A stretch of DNA of 64,000 nt from Roseovarius sp. (GCA_027493545.1 JAOSKR010000002.1:558001-622000); one strand, 5' to 3'; positions 18,131 through 29,347 are shown, counted from the stretch's first letter. Translations and numbers: made by a program. Notes: generated from the sequence alone by a model not told the origin.

Positions 18131-19384
18131 TCATCCGGCGATCTTTACCAGCGCGTGCCGCTTCTTGCCGGCCGAGAGCTTGATTGGCGAGGAAAGCCGC
18201 GCGGCGTCGATCATCAGCCCGGCATCGGTCAGCGGCGCATCATCGAGGCGGGCGCCGTTCTCGGCGATGAGGCGCTTGGCCTCCTTGCCCGACTTGGCCA
18301 GCCCCGCCCGCACGATCAGCTGCACCACCGAGATGCCGCCGGCGAGGTCGTCCGCGCTGAGTTCCAGTGTCGGCAGGTCCTCGCCGACGCCGCCCTTCTC
18401 GAACACCTCGCGCGCGGTCGCCTGCGCCGCCCGCGCCGCCTGCGAGCCGTGCAGGAGCGTCGTCACCTCGTTGGCGAGGATGATCTTGGCGGTGTTGATC
18501 TCGGCGCCTTTGAGCGCGCCCAGCCGGTCGCATTCCTCGACCGGCAACTCGGTATAGAGCTTGAGGAAACGGCCGGTATCGGCGTCGGTGGTGTTGCGCC
18601 AGAACTGCCAGAATTCATAGGGGCTGAGCATGTCGCCGTTGAGCCACACCGCGCCGCCGGCCGACTTGCCCATCTTGCGCCCGTCCGAGGTGGTCAGCAG
18701 CGGCGAGGTGAGGCCGTAGACCTCGTGATCGAGCACCCGCCGCGTCAGGTCGATGCCGTTGACGATGTTGCCCCACTGGTCCGAGCCGCCCATCTGCAGC
18801 CGGCAGCCGTAGCGGCGGTTGAGCTCGAGAAAATCATAGGCCTGCAGGATCATGTAGTTGAATTCGAGGAAACTCAGCGACTGGTCGCGGTCGAGGCGTG
18901 ATTTCACCGACTCGAAGCTCAGCATCCGGTTGACCGAGAAATGCCGGCCGATGTCGCGCAGGAAATCCAGGTAGTTCAGGTGGTCCAGCCACTCGGCGTT
19001 GTTGAGCATGAGCCCGTCGGTAGCACCCTCGCCATAGCACAGGTAGCGTGCGAAGACCTGGCCCATGCCCTCGATGTTGTCGTTGATCTGCGCGGGCGAG
19101 AGGAGCGGGCGTTCGTCGGCGCGAAACGAGGGATCGCCCACCTTGGTGGTGCCCCCGCCCATCAGCGTGATCGGCTTGTGCCCGGTCTTCTGCAGCCAGC
19201 GCAGCATCATGATGTTGAGCAGATGCCCCACATGCAGCGAGCGCGCGGTCGCGTCATAGCCGATATAGGCCGGCACCACGCCGCCCATGAGCGCCTCGTC
19301 GAGCCCCTGGACATCGGTGCAGTCGGCCAGAAAGCCGCGCTCGATCATCACGGTCAGAAATTCGGATCTGGGGCTCATGGTCAT
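18131..19384 (-). CDS. tyrS: Tyrosyl-tRNA synthetase
   Basis: A class I aminoacyl-tRNA synthetase of 417 residues. The HIGH-type motif is HVGHLLNIM, the tyrosine-binding and specificity region is [17 protein letters not shown], and the KMSKS-type motif is [16 protein letters not shown]-terminal S4 RNA-binding domain follows ([20 protein letters not shown]). Two ATGs are possible (19384, MTMSPRSEF; 19378, MSPRSEF); neither has a strong ribosome binding site and I keep the longer. It is divergent from anmK across 63 bp. Confidence 0.94.
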   Translation of the reverse strand: MTMSPRSEFLTVMIERGFLADCTDVQGLDEALMGGVVPAYIGYDATARSLHVGHLLNIMMLRWLQKTGHKPITLMGGGTTKVGDPSFRADERPLLSPAQINDNIEGMGQVFARYLCYGEGATDGLMLNNAEWLDHLNYLDFLRDIGRHFSVNRMLSFESVKSRLDRDQSLSFLEFNYMILQAYDFLELNRRYGCRLQMGGSDQWGNIVNGIDLTRRVLDHEVYGLTSPLLTTSDGRKMGKSAGGAVWLNGDMLSPYEFWQFWRNTTDADTGRFLKLYTELPVEECDRLGALKGAEINTAKIILANEVTTLLHGSQAARAAQATAREVFEKGGVGEDLPTLELSADDLAGGISVVQLIVRAGLAKSGKEAKRLIAENGARLDDAPLTDAGLMIDAARLSSPIKLSAGKKRHALVKIAG

Positions 19385-19447
19385 ATCGCTTGTCCCGCGT
19401 CGTGGCGCGGGGCATGTATAGGCACCGCGAGGAAGAAGGAAAAGGGC

Positions 19448-20560
19448 ATGTTGAAGGCCGGCCGGGTGCGGGCGCTGGGGGCGATGTCGGGCACCTCGCT
19501 CGACGGGGTCGACGCGGCGGTGATCGAGACCGATGGCGAACGCATCTTCGCCTTCGGCGAGACCGGCTATCGCCCCTACACGACGGCCGAGCGGGCCGTC
19601 TTGCGCGCCGCGCTGGGGCGCTGGCCGGACGACGATGTCGCGACGGCGTACGCGGTGGTGCAGGCGGCCCATGCCGAGCTTCTGTCGGGGTTCGAGGATG
19701 TGGACCTGGTGGGATTTCACGGCCAGACGCTGGCGCATGATCCCGGCGGGCGCGGCACCCACCAGATCGGCGACGGCGCGGCGCTGGCCGGGGCGCTGGG
19801 GCTGCCGGTGGTGTGGGATTTCCGCAGCTCCGATATCCGGCTCGGGGGCAGGGCGCGCCGCTCGCGCCGTTTTATCACTTCGCCTGCGCGCGCTGGATCG
19901 GGGCGGCGCGGCCGCTGGCGTTTCTCAATCTCGGCGGGGTCGGCAACCTGACCTGGATCGACCCGGCGCGCGCCGCGCCCGAGGAGGCGGGTGCGCTTAT
20001 GGCCTTCGACACCGGTCCCGCCAACGCGCCGATCGACGATCTGGTGCAGACCCGCCTTGGCCGGGCCTTTGACGAGGGCGGCGCGCTGGCGCGGCGGGGC
20101 CGGGTGGCCGGGGGTGCCCGAGCGCTTCTTGCGGCATCGCTATTTCGCGCGCATGCCGCCCAAGTCGCTCGACCGCGACACCTTTGCCGAGTTGCCCGCG
20201 CTGGTGGCGGGGCTGGGCGACGCCGATGCCGCCGCGACGCTGACCGCGATCAGCGCGGCGGCGGTGATGGCGGGGATGGAGCACTGCCCGACCCTGCCCG
20301 AACGGGTGCTGGTCACCGGTGGCGGGCGCAGGAACCCGGTGCTGATGGAGATGCTGCGCGCGGCGATCGAATGCCCGGTCGAGCCGGTCGAGGCCGCCGG
20401 GCTCGACGGCGACATGCTCGAGGCGCAGGCCTTTGCCTTTCTCGCGGTGCGGGTGGCGCGGGGGTTGCCGACCTCGTGCCCCGGCACTACCGGCGTGCGT
20501 GCCGCGGTCTGCGGCGGACAGCTCAGCCGGCCGGAGGAGACGGCAGGGGAGAGGGCATGA
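19448..20560 (+). CDS. anmK: Anhydro-N-acetylmuramic acid kinase (two frameshifts)
   Basis: Phosphorylates and opens 1,6-anhydro-MurNAc during peptidoglycan recycling. It is about 370 residues. Kinase signatures in order are [60 protein letters not shown] and [17 protein letters not shown]. The frame breaks at the five-G run near 19844-19848 (one G missing before CAGGGCGCGCC) and at the G run near 20108-20112 (one G too many before TGCCCGAGCG). After these repairs the protein is continuous from ATG 19448 to TGA 20558-20560. Confidence 0.88.
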
Positions 20561-20641
20561 GATGCGAATTCGACGCCGACGCCGGTATGGGGCACCGGCC
20601 GGGGCGGCTTTTTGCCGCCCAACCGGCGTGACGGGCGGCCG

Positions 20642-22599
20642 ATGAGCAGCCTGCGCTACCGCCACGAACTCGACGGGATTCGTGCCATCGCCGTGCTGGC
20701 GGTGATCCTGTTCCATGTCGGCTATCCCGACATGACCGGCGGCTTTACCGGGGTCGATGTCTTCTTCGTGCTCTCGGGCTATCTGATCTGCGGGCAGACC
20801 TATCTGCGGCTCATCGCGGGCAACTATTCGGCGACCGAATTTTTCGCCCGCCGCATCCGCCGCCTCTCGAGCGCCTATTTCGCCTGTTTTCTCGTCACCG
20901 CGCTGGTGGCCAACGCGTTCTTCCTGCGCTCCGAGATGGAGGTGGTCGCCAACGGCTTTCTCAGCTCGATCACCTTCACCAACAACATCAACCTGATGTC
21001 CTCGGCGGGCTATTTCTCGGGGCCCGCGCACGAAAACCCGTTCCTGCACACCTGGTCGCTCTCGATCGAGGAGCAGTTCTACATCGCGCTGCCGATGCTG
21101 ATCCTGCTCACGCGGCGCAGCCCGCGGGTCTTTGCCGGGCTGCTGGTGGCGTTCTTCGCGCTGTCGCTGGGGTTCACGCTCTTTTCGGGCGATCTGGTCC
21201 ACGACCGCGAGGCGCGGTTTTTCTCGTCCTTTTTCCGGGTGTGGGAGCTGGCGTCGGGCGGGCTGGTCTTTCTGGCGCTGCATCACCGGCTCTTGCCCGA
21301 GCGCCTGCCATGGCGCCGCTGGCCGGGCTTGTGCTGGTGCTGGTGCCGGTCTCCCTGCTGGATGCGTCCTGGCTCTATCCCGGCTGGGGGACGCTGATGC
21401 CGGTCGTGGGCACGCTGATCCTGATCGCCTTCGCGCGCCCGCGCGACAGCCGCGTCGCGCGGTTTCTGGCCAGCCGGCCGATGGCCTATATCGGGCGCAT
21501 CTCGTACGGTACCTATCTGTGGCACTGGCCGCTGATCGTGGGCGTGATCTACTACGGGGTGCACATGTCCGACGAGGTGCGCGCGGTGCTGCTGCTGATC
21601 TCGCTGGGGCTTGGCTCGCTCTCCTATCACCTGGTGGAAATGCCGGTGAGGCGCATCCCCGTAGTGGCCCGCAAGCGCCAGCTCTATGCGCTTTTCGCCG
21701 CCCAGTTCGTGCTGCTGCTGGCGGTGGCGGTCTATCTTCTGGGTCAGCCGGGGCGGGCCGATCCGGGCGAGGATGCGCGGCTCGAGGCGCTCAAGGCCGA
21801 GATCATGAACGTCCATCCCGACTGGGACGCGTGCTGGGGCGGGACCGGCCCCGATGATTTCTGCCGGCTGGGCGTGCCGATGGCCGAGGGCGCGGCGCCC
21901 GATTTCCTTGTCTGGGGCGACAGCATGGCCAATTCCGCCTTTGCCGCCTTCGACGCCTATGGGCGGGATCATGGCGAGGCGGGATTTCTGGCCACGGCGC
22001 CGGCCTGCGCGCCGCTTGCGGGCGCGGGGTTCCGGGTCGACTGCATCGACTACAACCGCAAGATCCTGGCCTATCTCGACCGAGCCCCGCCAATGGACGT
22101 ATTCCTGATGGCGCGCTGGTCGTTTTATTCCGAGGGCTACGGCAATATCGGCAACACCCCCGGGCAAAAGCCGCTCCTGCGCCCCGACGGCACCCGGCCC
22201 GAGGACGGGTTTGCGCTGTTTGCGCAGGCGCTTGAGGCGACCATTGCCCGCGTCGCCGCGCGCCACCGGGTGATCGTGATCAACCACGTTCCCGATTTTC
22301 CTGCCTCGGTGCCCAAATCCATGCTCAGGACGTTGCGGTTCGGCAGCGAGCCGCTGCGGGTTGCGCGCGCCGATTTCGAGCGCCGTTCGGGCAGGGCGGC
22401 CGCCGCCGTGCGGCGTATCGCCGAGGCCGCGGGCGCGCTGCATGTGGCGCCTTATGAATGGTTCTGCGACGCCGACGCGTGCAACTACCAGATCGACGGC
22501 GCACCGCTTTTCATTGATAACGTGCATCTGGGTCCGCTCGGCAACGACATGCTGCGGCAGGCCATCGAGGAGGTTCTGGAAAGGGAGGGCCCGCAATGA
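20642..22599 (+). CDS. OafA-type acyltransferase with SGNH domain (one frameshift)
   Basis: An inner-membrane O-acyltransferase of about 650 residues that modifies a surface polysaccharide. The acyltransferase_3 membrane domain (about 1-360) begins YRHELDGIRAIAVLAVILFH, with VDVFFVLSGYLI, TWSLSIEEQFYIALP and the late catalytic region GTYLWHWPLIV. A periplasmic SGNH domain follows with Ser in LVWGDSMANSAF and the closing Asp/His block FIDNVHLGPLGND. The frame breaks near 21309 between ERLP and the family sequence APLAGLVLVLVPVSLLD; one base repairs it. Two other acyltransferase_3 genes lie at 51395 and 57248. Confidence 0.85.
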
Positions 22600-22746
22600 G
22601 CGGCGAGGAATGAAACCGGCCGCGCTGGCGGCGGGCGCTGCGGGAGGTGTCGGGCGCTGGCGCGCCGGGGGCGCCGCCCCGTCGTGACCGCGGGGGCGAC
22701 TCCACCCGGGGCATTCGACCCCGGGCAGACGCCCGGGCACGAGGGG
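22600..22746. other. Short GC-rich intergenic region with hairpins
   Basis: About 150 bp between the convergent acyltransferase and CBS genes. It contains CCCGGGGCATTCGACCCCGGG and CCCGGGCAGACGCCCGGG, overlapping perfect inverted repeats that could act as a bidirectional terminator, though there is no T-run. No gene is evident. Confidence 0.5.
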
Positions 22747-23181
22747 TCAGCGGCCCATGATCATGCCTTCGAGCGCGTCCTTTTCCATCGCCAGCTCCAT
22801 CAGCTGCGCCTTGACCACGTCGCCGATGGTGACGATGCCCACGAGCTTGCCGTCCTCGACCACCGGCATGTGGCGAAAGCGCCCTTCGGTCATCCGCGCC
22901 AGCACCGCGTCGGCGGTGTCCTGACGCGTGCAGCAGACCGGATTGCGCGTCATCATCTGCGCGACCGTCTCGGTGAGGCAGCCGTCGCCCCGCACCGCCA
23001 GCGAGCGCACGATGTCGCGCTCCGACACGATGCCGTCGGCGGTGGTGCCGTCCTCTGACACCACCAGCCCGCCGATGCGGCGTTCGGCCAGTATGCGGGC
23101 GGCGTCGGCCACCTTGGTGGCGGGGGTGACGGAGATCACGGCGTCGTCGCCCTTCGACTTGAGTATCTGGTGTACCAGCAT
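22747..23181 (-). CDS. Tandem CBS-domain protein
   Basis: A 144-residue stand-alone CBS pair. The first domain covers about residues 7-65 (ARILAERRIGGLVVSEDG, GIVSERDIVRSLA) and the second about 75-135 (DAVLARMTEGRFRHMPVVED, LVGIVTIGDVV). Such proteins sense adenosine nucleotides and regulate partner proteins; no partner is fused here. The start ATG 23181 (MLVHQIL) is the normal family N-terminus. It lies on the same strand as, and 60 bp downstream of, the LysR gene. Confidence 0.85.
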   Translation of the reverse strand: MLVHQILKSKGDDAVISVTPATKVADAARILAERRIGGLVVSEDGTTADGIVSERDIVRSLAVRGDGCLTETVAQMMTRNPVCCTRQDTADAVLARMTEGRFRHMPVVEDGKLVGIVTIGDVVKAQLMELAMEKDALEGMIMGR

Positions 23182-23241
23182 GCACGGCCCTCCCGCCTGT
23201 TTTTTTGGCCAAGTCAAGCGTCCGGGATCGCGGGCTTTCTG

Positions 23242-24139
23242 TCAAGCCTCTGCCTCGAGGCGGGCGAGCTCGGCGCGCAGCCCGTCGCAGAAGCTCCGGG
23301 CGAAGCGGTTGAGGCGCTCCAGCCGGCGGTCGTCGGCATGGCGCACCAGGTAGAAGCTGCGGCTGAGCGACAGCGCCTCGGGCAGGACACGGACGAGGTC
23401 GGGAAAGAACGGCAGCGCGAAGTCGTGGATGATGCCCAGCCCCGCCCCCTGACGGATCAGGTTCATCTGTACCGTCACCGAATTCGAGGCCAGATCGACA
23501 TGCGAAAGCCCGGCCTCGGCGAGATAGTCGAGCTCGGGGTCGAAGATCATGTCCTGGATGTAGCCGACGATGCGGTGTCCGCGCAGGTCGGCGAGCGCGC
23601 GGATCGGGGGCGGCCGCGTCGAGATAGGCGCGCGTGGCGGCGAGGCTCAGGCGGTAGTCCGCGATCTTCTGCACCGTCAGCCGCCCGGCGGTGGGCGGGC
23701 TCACCGCGATGACCATGTCGGCCTCGCGCCGGGTGAGGCTGAAGACCCGCGGCAGCGCCACGATCTGCAACTCGAGCCCGGGATTGTCGCGCGCGATCCG
23801 GTCGCAGACCTGCGGCAGCAGGTAATTCGCGGTTCCGTCGGGCGCGCCGATGCGGATCTGGCCGGTGATGCCGGCGCCCCGGCCGGCCATGTCCTCGGCG
23901 GCGTCCTCGACCGCCTGCTCGGCATGCTCGGCATGGGCGATGAGGCGCTGGCCGGCATCCGTGAGCGCGTAGCCGGTGGGCGACTTGGCGAAGAGCGGCA
24001 CCCCGAGCGCCGCCTCGAGCCGCGCCACCCGCCGCCCGGCGGTGGCGGGGTCGAGCTTGAGCATGCGGCCGGCGCGCGAGAGGCTTTCGGCGCGGGCGAC
24101 GGCGAGAAACACCCTGAGGTCGTCCCAATCGAGCGGCAT
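23242..24139 (-). CDS. LysR-family transcriptional regulator (one frameshift)
   Basis: A regulator of about 299 residues. The N-terminal helix-turn-helix reads WDDLRVFLAVARAESLSRAG and DPATAGRRVARLEAALGVPLF. A substrate-binding domain follows (TGQIRIGAPDGTANYLLP ... LIRQGAGLGIIHDFALPFF). The frame breaks at the five-G run 23606-23610 (one base missing), after which the C-terminal part (MIFDPELDYLAEAGLSHVDL) continues in another frame. It is divergent from mmsA with 101 bp between starts, so it is the probable regulator of that gene. Confidence 0.87.
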
Positions 24140-24240
24140 CGGGTCATCCTTTGCGCAAATGCAAGACGTCTTTGGGATATTGCCTCTTTCCCGTCCATTT
24201 CTGCAACGCTAGTGTTCGCGCGATCACGATGGAGGATGCC

Positions 24241-25739
24241 ATGAAGGAAATTACCCATTATATCGGCGGCGAGCGCGTCAAGGGCACGTCGGGCCGGTTC
24301 TCGGACGTCTTCAACCCCGCCACCGGGGAGGTGCAGGCGCGCTGCCCGCTGGCCGGGGCGGATGAGTTCGCCCGCGCCGTGGAGATCGCGCAAGAGGCAC
24401 AGCCGGCCTGGGCCGCCACCAACCCGCAGCGCCGGGCACGGGTGATGATGGAATATGTCCGCCTGCTGAACCGTGACATGGACAAGCTGGCCGAGGCGCT
24501 GAGCTCGGAACACGGCAAGACCTTTCCCGATGCCAAGGGCGATGTGCAGCGCGGGCTCGAGGTGGTGGAATACTGTATCGGCGCGCCGCAGCTGCTGAAG
24601 GGCGAATACACCGACGGCGCCGGCCCCGGCATCGACATGTACTCGATGCGCCAGCCGCTGGGCGTGTGCGGCGGCATCACGCCGTTCAACTTTCCCGCCA
24701 TGATCCCGCTGTGGATGTACGCGCCGGCGCTCGCCTGCGGCAACGCCTTCATCCTCAAGCCCTCCGAGCGCGACCCCTCGGTGCCGGTGATGCTGGCGGA
24801 ACTGGCCGAGGAGGCCGGGCTGCCCAAGGGCGTACTGCAGGTGGTGCATGGCGACAAGGAGGCGGTCGACGCGATGCTCGATCACCCCGCGATCCAGTCG
24901 GTGGGCTTTGTCGGCTCGACGCCGGTGGCCGAGTACATCTATGGCCGCGGCTGCTCGAACGGCAAGCGGGTGCAGGCCTTCGGCGGCGCCAAGAACCACA
25001 TGATCGTGATGCCCGATGCCGACATGGACCAGGCCGCCGATGCGCTGGTGGGCGCGGGCTATGGCGCCGCGGGTGAGCGCTGCATGGCGATCTCGGTGGC
25101 GGTGCCGGTGGGCGACGAGACCGCCGACCGGCTGATCGAAAGCTGGTGCCGCGGATCGAGAAGCTGAAGGTCGGACCCCGGACCGCCGGCAACGATGTCG
25201 ATTACGGCCCGCTGGTGACGGCCGAGGCGAAAAAGCGCGTGCTGGGGCTGGTCGAGTCCGGCATCAAGCAGGGCGCGGAACTGGTGGTCGATGGCCGCGA
25301 TTTCTCGCTGCAGGGCTACGAGGACGGCTTTTTCGTCGGCGCGCATCTTTTCGACAAGGTGACCCCCGACATGGACATCTACAAGCAGGAGATCTTCGGC
25401 CCGGTGCTGTCGACGGTGCGCGCGGGCAGCTACGAAGAGGCGCTGGGCCTCGCGATGAGCCACGAGATGGGCAACGGCACCGCGATCTTTACCCGTGACG
25501 GCGACGCCGCGCGCGATTTCGCCCACCGTGTCAATGTCGGCATGATCGGCGTCAACGTGCCGATCCCGGTGCCGCTGGCGTATCACACCTTCGGCGGCTG
25601 GAAGAAGTCGATGTTCGGCGATCTCAACCAGCACGGGCCCGACGCGTTCCGCTTCTACACGCGGACCAAGACGGTGACCTCGCGCTGGCCCTCGGGCCTC
25701 AAGGAGGGCGGCGAGTTCCACTTCAAGGCGATGGACTGA
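24241..25739 (+). CDS. mmsA: Methylmalonate-semialdehyde dehydrogenase (CoA-acylating; one frameshift)
   Basis: Oxidises methylmalonate semialdehyde to propionyl-CoA in valine and inositol catabolism. It is about 499 residues. Motifs are GGITPFNFPAMIPLWMYAPA, VGFVGSTPVAEYIY and the catalytic cysteine in GYGAAGERCMAISVAVP; the C-terminal half holds IYKQEIFGPVLSTVR. The frame breaks at the AAA of 25139-25141. Restoring one A turns GAAAGCTGGTGCC into the family sequence KLVPRIEKLKVG. The start ATG 24241 is preceded by GGAGGATGCC. The divergent LysR gene is the likely regulator. Confidence 0.92.
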
Positions 25740-26126
25740 GCCGCGGCGCCAACCCTGTCCGAGGAACCGCTGCGGCGTGCCGCGCCAGGAAGACGTGCCG
25801 CGCCCGAACCGAGGGGTGGGCGGGAAGCGCCCGCCCCGTGGGGGCGGTTCGGGCGCTGCCAAATCGGAGATTTGGCATTTGGTGCTGTATCCGAGATGGC
25901 GGGCAAAGGGCTTTCACCGGCCGCCCGGCGCAGGTCGCACCAGCGTCCGTGTCGTGAACCTGCGGGTCGGGCATCGCGGCCCTGATACGTGAAATCCGCC
26001 ACCCCGGACCGGGATTGTCGGTTTGCGACGAGTGGGCATGCGCTCGTTTCGTCGGCGCGTGCGGGTTTTTCCTTGGCAGGGGCGACGGGCTGGGCTTTTC
26101 TGGCGGAAATGCCGGAGAGCCGCTGC
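25740..26126. other. 387-bp intergenic region after mmsA
   Basis: No credible gene. It contains a GC-rich palindrome (CGCCCGAACC ... GGTTCGGGCG, 25801-25855) and, directly after it, the hairpin at 25857-25877. The remaining 250 bp have no signal that I can name. Confidence 0.55.
25857..25880 (+). terminator. Hairpin terminator downstream of mmsA
   Basis: TGCCAAATC-GGA-GATTTGGCA is a perfect nine-base-pair stem with a three-base loop, followed by TTT. It is AT-rich in an otherwise GC-rich region. Confidence 0.65.
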
Positions 26127-27259
26127 ATGGCCATACCCGAACCCGAGTTCACCATCGGCATCGAGGAGGAATACCTGCTCGTCGACCGCGACAGCCTCGA
26201 TCTGGCCGAGGCGCCGCCGGGGCTGATGGAGGCCTGCCGGGCAGAGATCGAGGGCCGGTGGCGCCCGAGTTCCTGCGCTGCCAGATCGAGATCGGCACCA
26301 AGCCCTGCGCCACCGTGGCCGAGGCGCGCGACGACCTCAAGCGCCTGCGCGCCTGCGTCGCGCGCAATGCCGCCGGCTACAACCTCGCGCCGATCGCGGC
26401 CTCGTGCCATCCGTTTTCCGACTGGCGCAGCCAGAGCCACACCGACCGCGAGCGCTATAACGCCCTGCACGACGATCTCGCGGGGGTGGTGCAGCGGATG
26501 CTGATCTGCGGAATGCATGTCCATGTCGGCATTGCCGAGCCCGACCGCCGCATCGACCTGATGAACCAGCTCAGCTATTTCCTGCCGCACCTGCTGGCGC
26601 TGTCCACATCCTCGCCGTTCTGGCAGGGGCGCGATACCGGGCTCGACAGCTACCGGCTGACGGTCTTCGACAACCTGCCGCGCACCGGGCTGCCGCCGCG
26701 CATGGGCAGTTTCGGCGAGTTCGAACGCTCGGTGCGGGCGCTGACCGATCTCGGCGTGATCGAGGACGCCTCCAATATCTGGTGGGATCTGCGCCCCTCG
26801 TCGCGCTTTCCCACCATCGAGTCGCGGATCTGCGACGTGCAGCCCCGGCTGGAGCATGCACTGACGCTGGCGGCGCTGACGCAGTCGATCGCGCGGATGC
26901 TGTGGCGGCTGGCGACGCAAAACCAGCGCTGGCGCATCTACGACATCTTTCTGGTGGCCGAGAACCGCTGGCGAGCGCAGCGCTACGGCATCCGCGAGGG
27001 ACTCATCGACCTCGGCCGGGGCGAGATCGTGCCGATGGCTGAACTGATCGAGGAAATCATCGGACTGGTGGCCGAGGACGCCCGCAGCCTCGGTGCGCTC
27101 AAGGAGGTCGAGGCGGCGCGCGAAATCGTCAGCCACGGCACCAGCGCCACCCGCCAGCGCCGGGCCCTGGTCGAGGCGATGGAAGCGGGCGACGACACGC
27201 CGCGCGCGCTGCAGGCGGTGGTGCGTCACCTGATGGAGGAGTTCCACACCGATCTTTGA
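26127..27259 (+). CDS. YbdK-type carboxylate-amine ligase (glutamate-cysteine ligase family 2; one frameshift)
   Basis: A protein of about 378 residues of the GCS2 family, which has weak glutamate-cysteine ligase activity in E. coli YbdK. The N-terminus [19 protein letters not shown] carries the family EEE metal/ATP motif. Later blocks include [35 protein letters not shown] and [19 protein letters not shown]. The frame breaks near 26256 (GAGGGCCGGTGGCG needs one more base). The start ATG 26127 is preferred over 26109 because GGAGAG sits 10-12 bases before it. Confidence 0.85.
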
Positions 27260-27367
27260 GCGGCGCCGTGACGGCACCGGCACGGGTATTTCGCCTTGCA
27301 ATCCGCAGCGCAATATTGTTGCGTGTGCCGGCCGGAAAACCGGCCAGGAATAACGGAGCGGCGGCAC

Positions 27368-27866
27368 ATGCGCATCGGTCTTTACCCCGGCACCTTCGAC
27401 CCGATCACGCTGGGGCACATCGACATCATTCGCCGCGCCGCGATGATGGTCGACCGGCTGGTGATCGGGGGTGGCGATCAACCGCGACAAGGGCCCGCTT
27501 TTCAACCTCGAGGAACGCGTGGCGATGATCGAGGCGGAAAGCGCCAAGCTCACGGCCGAGACCGGGACCGAGATCGTGGCGCATCCCTTCGAGAACCTGC
27601 TGATCCACTGCGCCCGCGACGTCGATGCCACGCTGATCATTCGCGGGCTGCGGGCGGTGGCGGATTTCGAGTACGAGTATCAGATGGTGGGGATGAACCG
27701 CGTCCTCGACAGCTCGGTGGAAACGGTGTTCCTGATGGCCGACGCGCATCATCAGGCGATCGCGTCGAAACTCGTCAAGGAGGTCGCCCGCCTCGGCGGT
27801 GACATCACCAAGTTCGTCACCCCGGCGGTCAGGACGGCGCTGTTGCAGAAAATGGGCCGCGCCTGA
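27368..27866 (+). CDS. coaD: Phosphopantetheine adenylyltransferase (one frameshift)
   Basis: Adenylates 4'-phosphopantetheine in coenzyme A synthesis, an essential step. It is about 165 residues. The start [20 protein letters not shown] holds the nucleotidyltransferase motif (T/H-x-G-H), and [20 protein letters not shown] carries the second binding region. The frame breaks at the five-G run around 27466-27470. With one G fewer the sequence reads [20 protein letters not shown], as in the family. Because the enzyme is essential, the break is almost certainly a sequence error. Confidence 0.92.
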
Positions 27867-27896
27867 GCGCCCGGTTCCCGCAACGGCCCCGACACC

Positions 27897-28040
27897 TCAG
27901 CGCCAGAACTGCATCCATTCGATCAGGTCGATCAGCTTGCGTGCCAGAAAAAGGGTGCCCGCCCAGTCGAAGACCTGCCAGTCGATGCCGAGGGCAATCG
28001 CGATGGCCGCGCCGAGCAGAAGGGCGAGCTGGTTGGTCAT
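27897..28040 (-). CDS. 47-residue hydrophobic microprotein
   Basis: ATG 28040 gives MTNQLALLLGAAIAIALGID, one transmembrane helix, then WQVFDWAGTLFLARKLIDLI and the end EWMQFWR. The tryptophan-rich amphipathic C-terminus and the sensible hydrophobicity suggest a real membrane-associated peptide. I recall similar short proteins near coaD or gap in related bacteria, but cannot verify this. It is convergent with coaD and downstream of gap on the same strand. Function unknown. Confidence 0.65.
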   Translation of the reverse strand: MTNQLALLLGAAIAIALGIDWQVFDWAGTLFLARKLIDLIEWMQFWR

Positions 28041-28064
28041 GGCAACATGGGTTCCGGGTTTCGC

Positions 28065-28090
28065 GTCCCGCCGAATGTGCCCGGCGGGAC
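28065..28090 (-). terminator. Hairpin downstream of gap
   Basis: GTCCCGCCG and CGGCGGGAC form a perfect nine-base-pair stem with an eight-base loop, 19 bp after the gap stop. No T-run is present, so it may be an RNA end-stabiliser rather than an intrinsic terminator. Confidence 0.45.
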
Positions 28091-28108
28091 CGCATGGCGC
28101 AAGAGCGC

Positions 28109-29110
28109 TCAGCCCAGCCGGCCCATCAGCGCCGCCACGTCGGCCATGCGGCACGAAAAGCCCCATTCGTTGTCGTACCAGGCCAGTATCCGCACCAGCC
28201 GGCCGCCGGTCACCCGGGTCTGGTCGGGGGCGAAGATGGCGCTTTCCTCGGTGTGGTTGAAGTCGATGCTGACCTTGGGTTCGGGATCGTAGCCGAGAAT
28301 GCCCCGGAGCGGCCCGGCCGCGGCCTCGGCCACCACCTCGTTGACATCCGCCGCCGTGACGTCGCGCCGTGCCACGAAGGTCAGGTCCACCGCCGAGACG
28401 TTGGGCGTGGGCACCCGGATCGCCGAGCCGTCGAGCCGGCCCTTGAGTTCAGGCAGCACCTCGCCCAGGGCCTTGGCGGCGCCGGTGGAGGTCGGGATCA
28501 TCGACATCGCGGCGGCGCGGGCGCGGTAGAGGTCCTTGTGCCGGCGGTCGAGCGTCGGCTGATCGCCGGTATAGGCGTGGATCGTGGTCATGATGCCCGA
28601 CTCGATGCCGATGGCGTCGTGCAGCACCTTGGCCACCGGCGCGAGGCAGTTGGTGGTGCATGACCCGTTCGAGATCATCCGTTCGCCGGGTTGCAGATCG
28701 TCGTGGTTGACCCCCCAGACCACGGTGCGGTCGACGTTCTTGCCCGGCGCCGAGAGCAGCACCTTGCCGGCGCCGCGCTCGAGGTGCCCGGCCGCCTTTT
28801 CGCCATCGTTGAACTTGCCGGTGCATTCCAGCACCACGTCGACGCCTGACCAGTCGAGTTCATTCATGTCGTAGGTCGAGAACATCTCGATGGGGCCGCG
28901 GCCGAGGTCCATGGTGCCATCGCCAAGCCGGATTTCATTGGGAAACCGGCCGTGCACGCTGTCGTATCTGAGCAGGTGCGCGGCCGTTTCCAGCGGGCCG
29001 GTGGCGTTGAGCTTGACCACGCGGACGTCGTCGCGCGCCGAGGTGGCGATATGCGCGAGGGTGCAGCGGCCGATCCGGCCAAAGCCGTTGATGGCGACAT
29101 TGATGGTCAT
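28109..29110 (-). CDS. gap: Glyceraldehyde-3-phosphate dehydrogenase
   Basis: A 333-residue intact type I GAPDH. It has the nucleotide-binding N-terminus INGFGRIGRCTLAHI, the catalytic cysteine in SNGSCTTNCLAPV, the catalytic His region IHAYTGDQPTL and the C-terminal WYDNEWGFSCRMAD. Two coenzyme determinants are unusual. The position that is Asp32 in NAD-specific enzymes is Ala (VVKLNATGPLETAAHLLRYD), and the Leu187-Pro188 pair is Arg-Arg (TLDRRHKDLYRARAAAM). These changes resemble NADP-accepting, anabolic GAPDHs, so gluconeogenic use is plausible; that is an inference. Confidence 0.92.
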   Translation of the reverse strand: MTINVAINGFGRIGRCTLAHIATSARDDVRVVKLNATGPLETAAHLLRYDSVHGRFPNEIRLGDGTMDLGRGPIEMFSTYDMNELDWSGVDVVLECTGKFNDGEKAAGHLERGAGKVLLSAPGKNVDRTVVWGVNHDDLQPGERMISNGSCTTNCLAPVAKVLHDAIGIESGIMTTIHAYTGDQPTLDRRHKDLYRARAAAMSMIPTSTGAAKALGEVLPELKGRLDGSAIRVPTPNVSAVDLTFVARRDVTAADVNEVVAEAAAGPLRGILGYDPEPKVSIDFNHTEESAIFAPDQTRVTGGRLVRILAWYDNEWGFSCRMADVAALMGRLG

Positions 29111-29347
29111 GAGGCGGTCTCCCGATGAGGCTGAGTTGGCCGTCTCATAGAGCGATCGGCGTCTGGCGGAAAGGGGGAAGCCACGCGATTTCAGGATGAT
29201 AGCGATAACTTCGCCAAGGTTGCGCTAACGGGCGGGATGCCGCCGGCGCATCACCGGCCGCGGCCCGCGCGGATTTCGCCCTGCCATCGGCCCGCGCCTG
29301 TGCTAAGCCCCTCCGCGACCGAGGCTGCAACGGGACCGGGCGGAACA

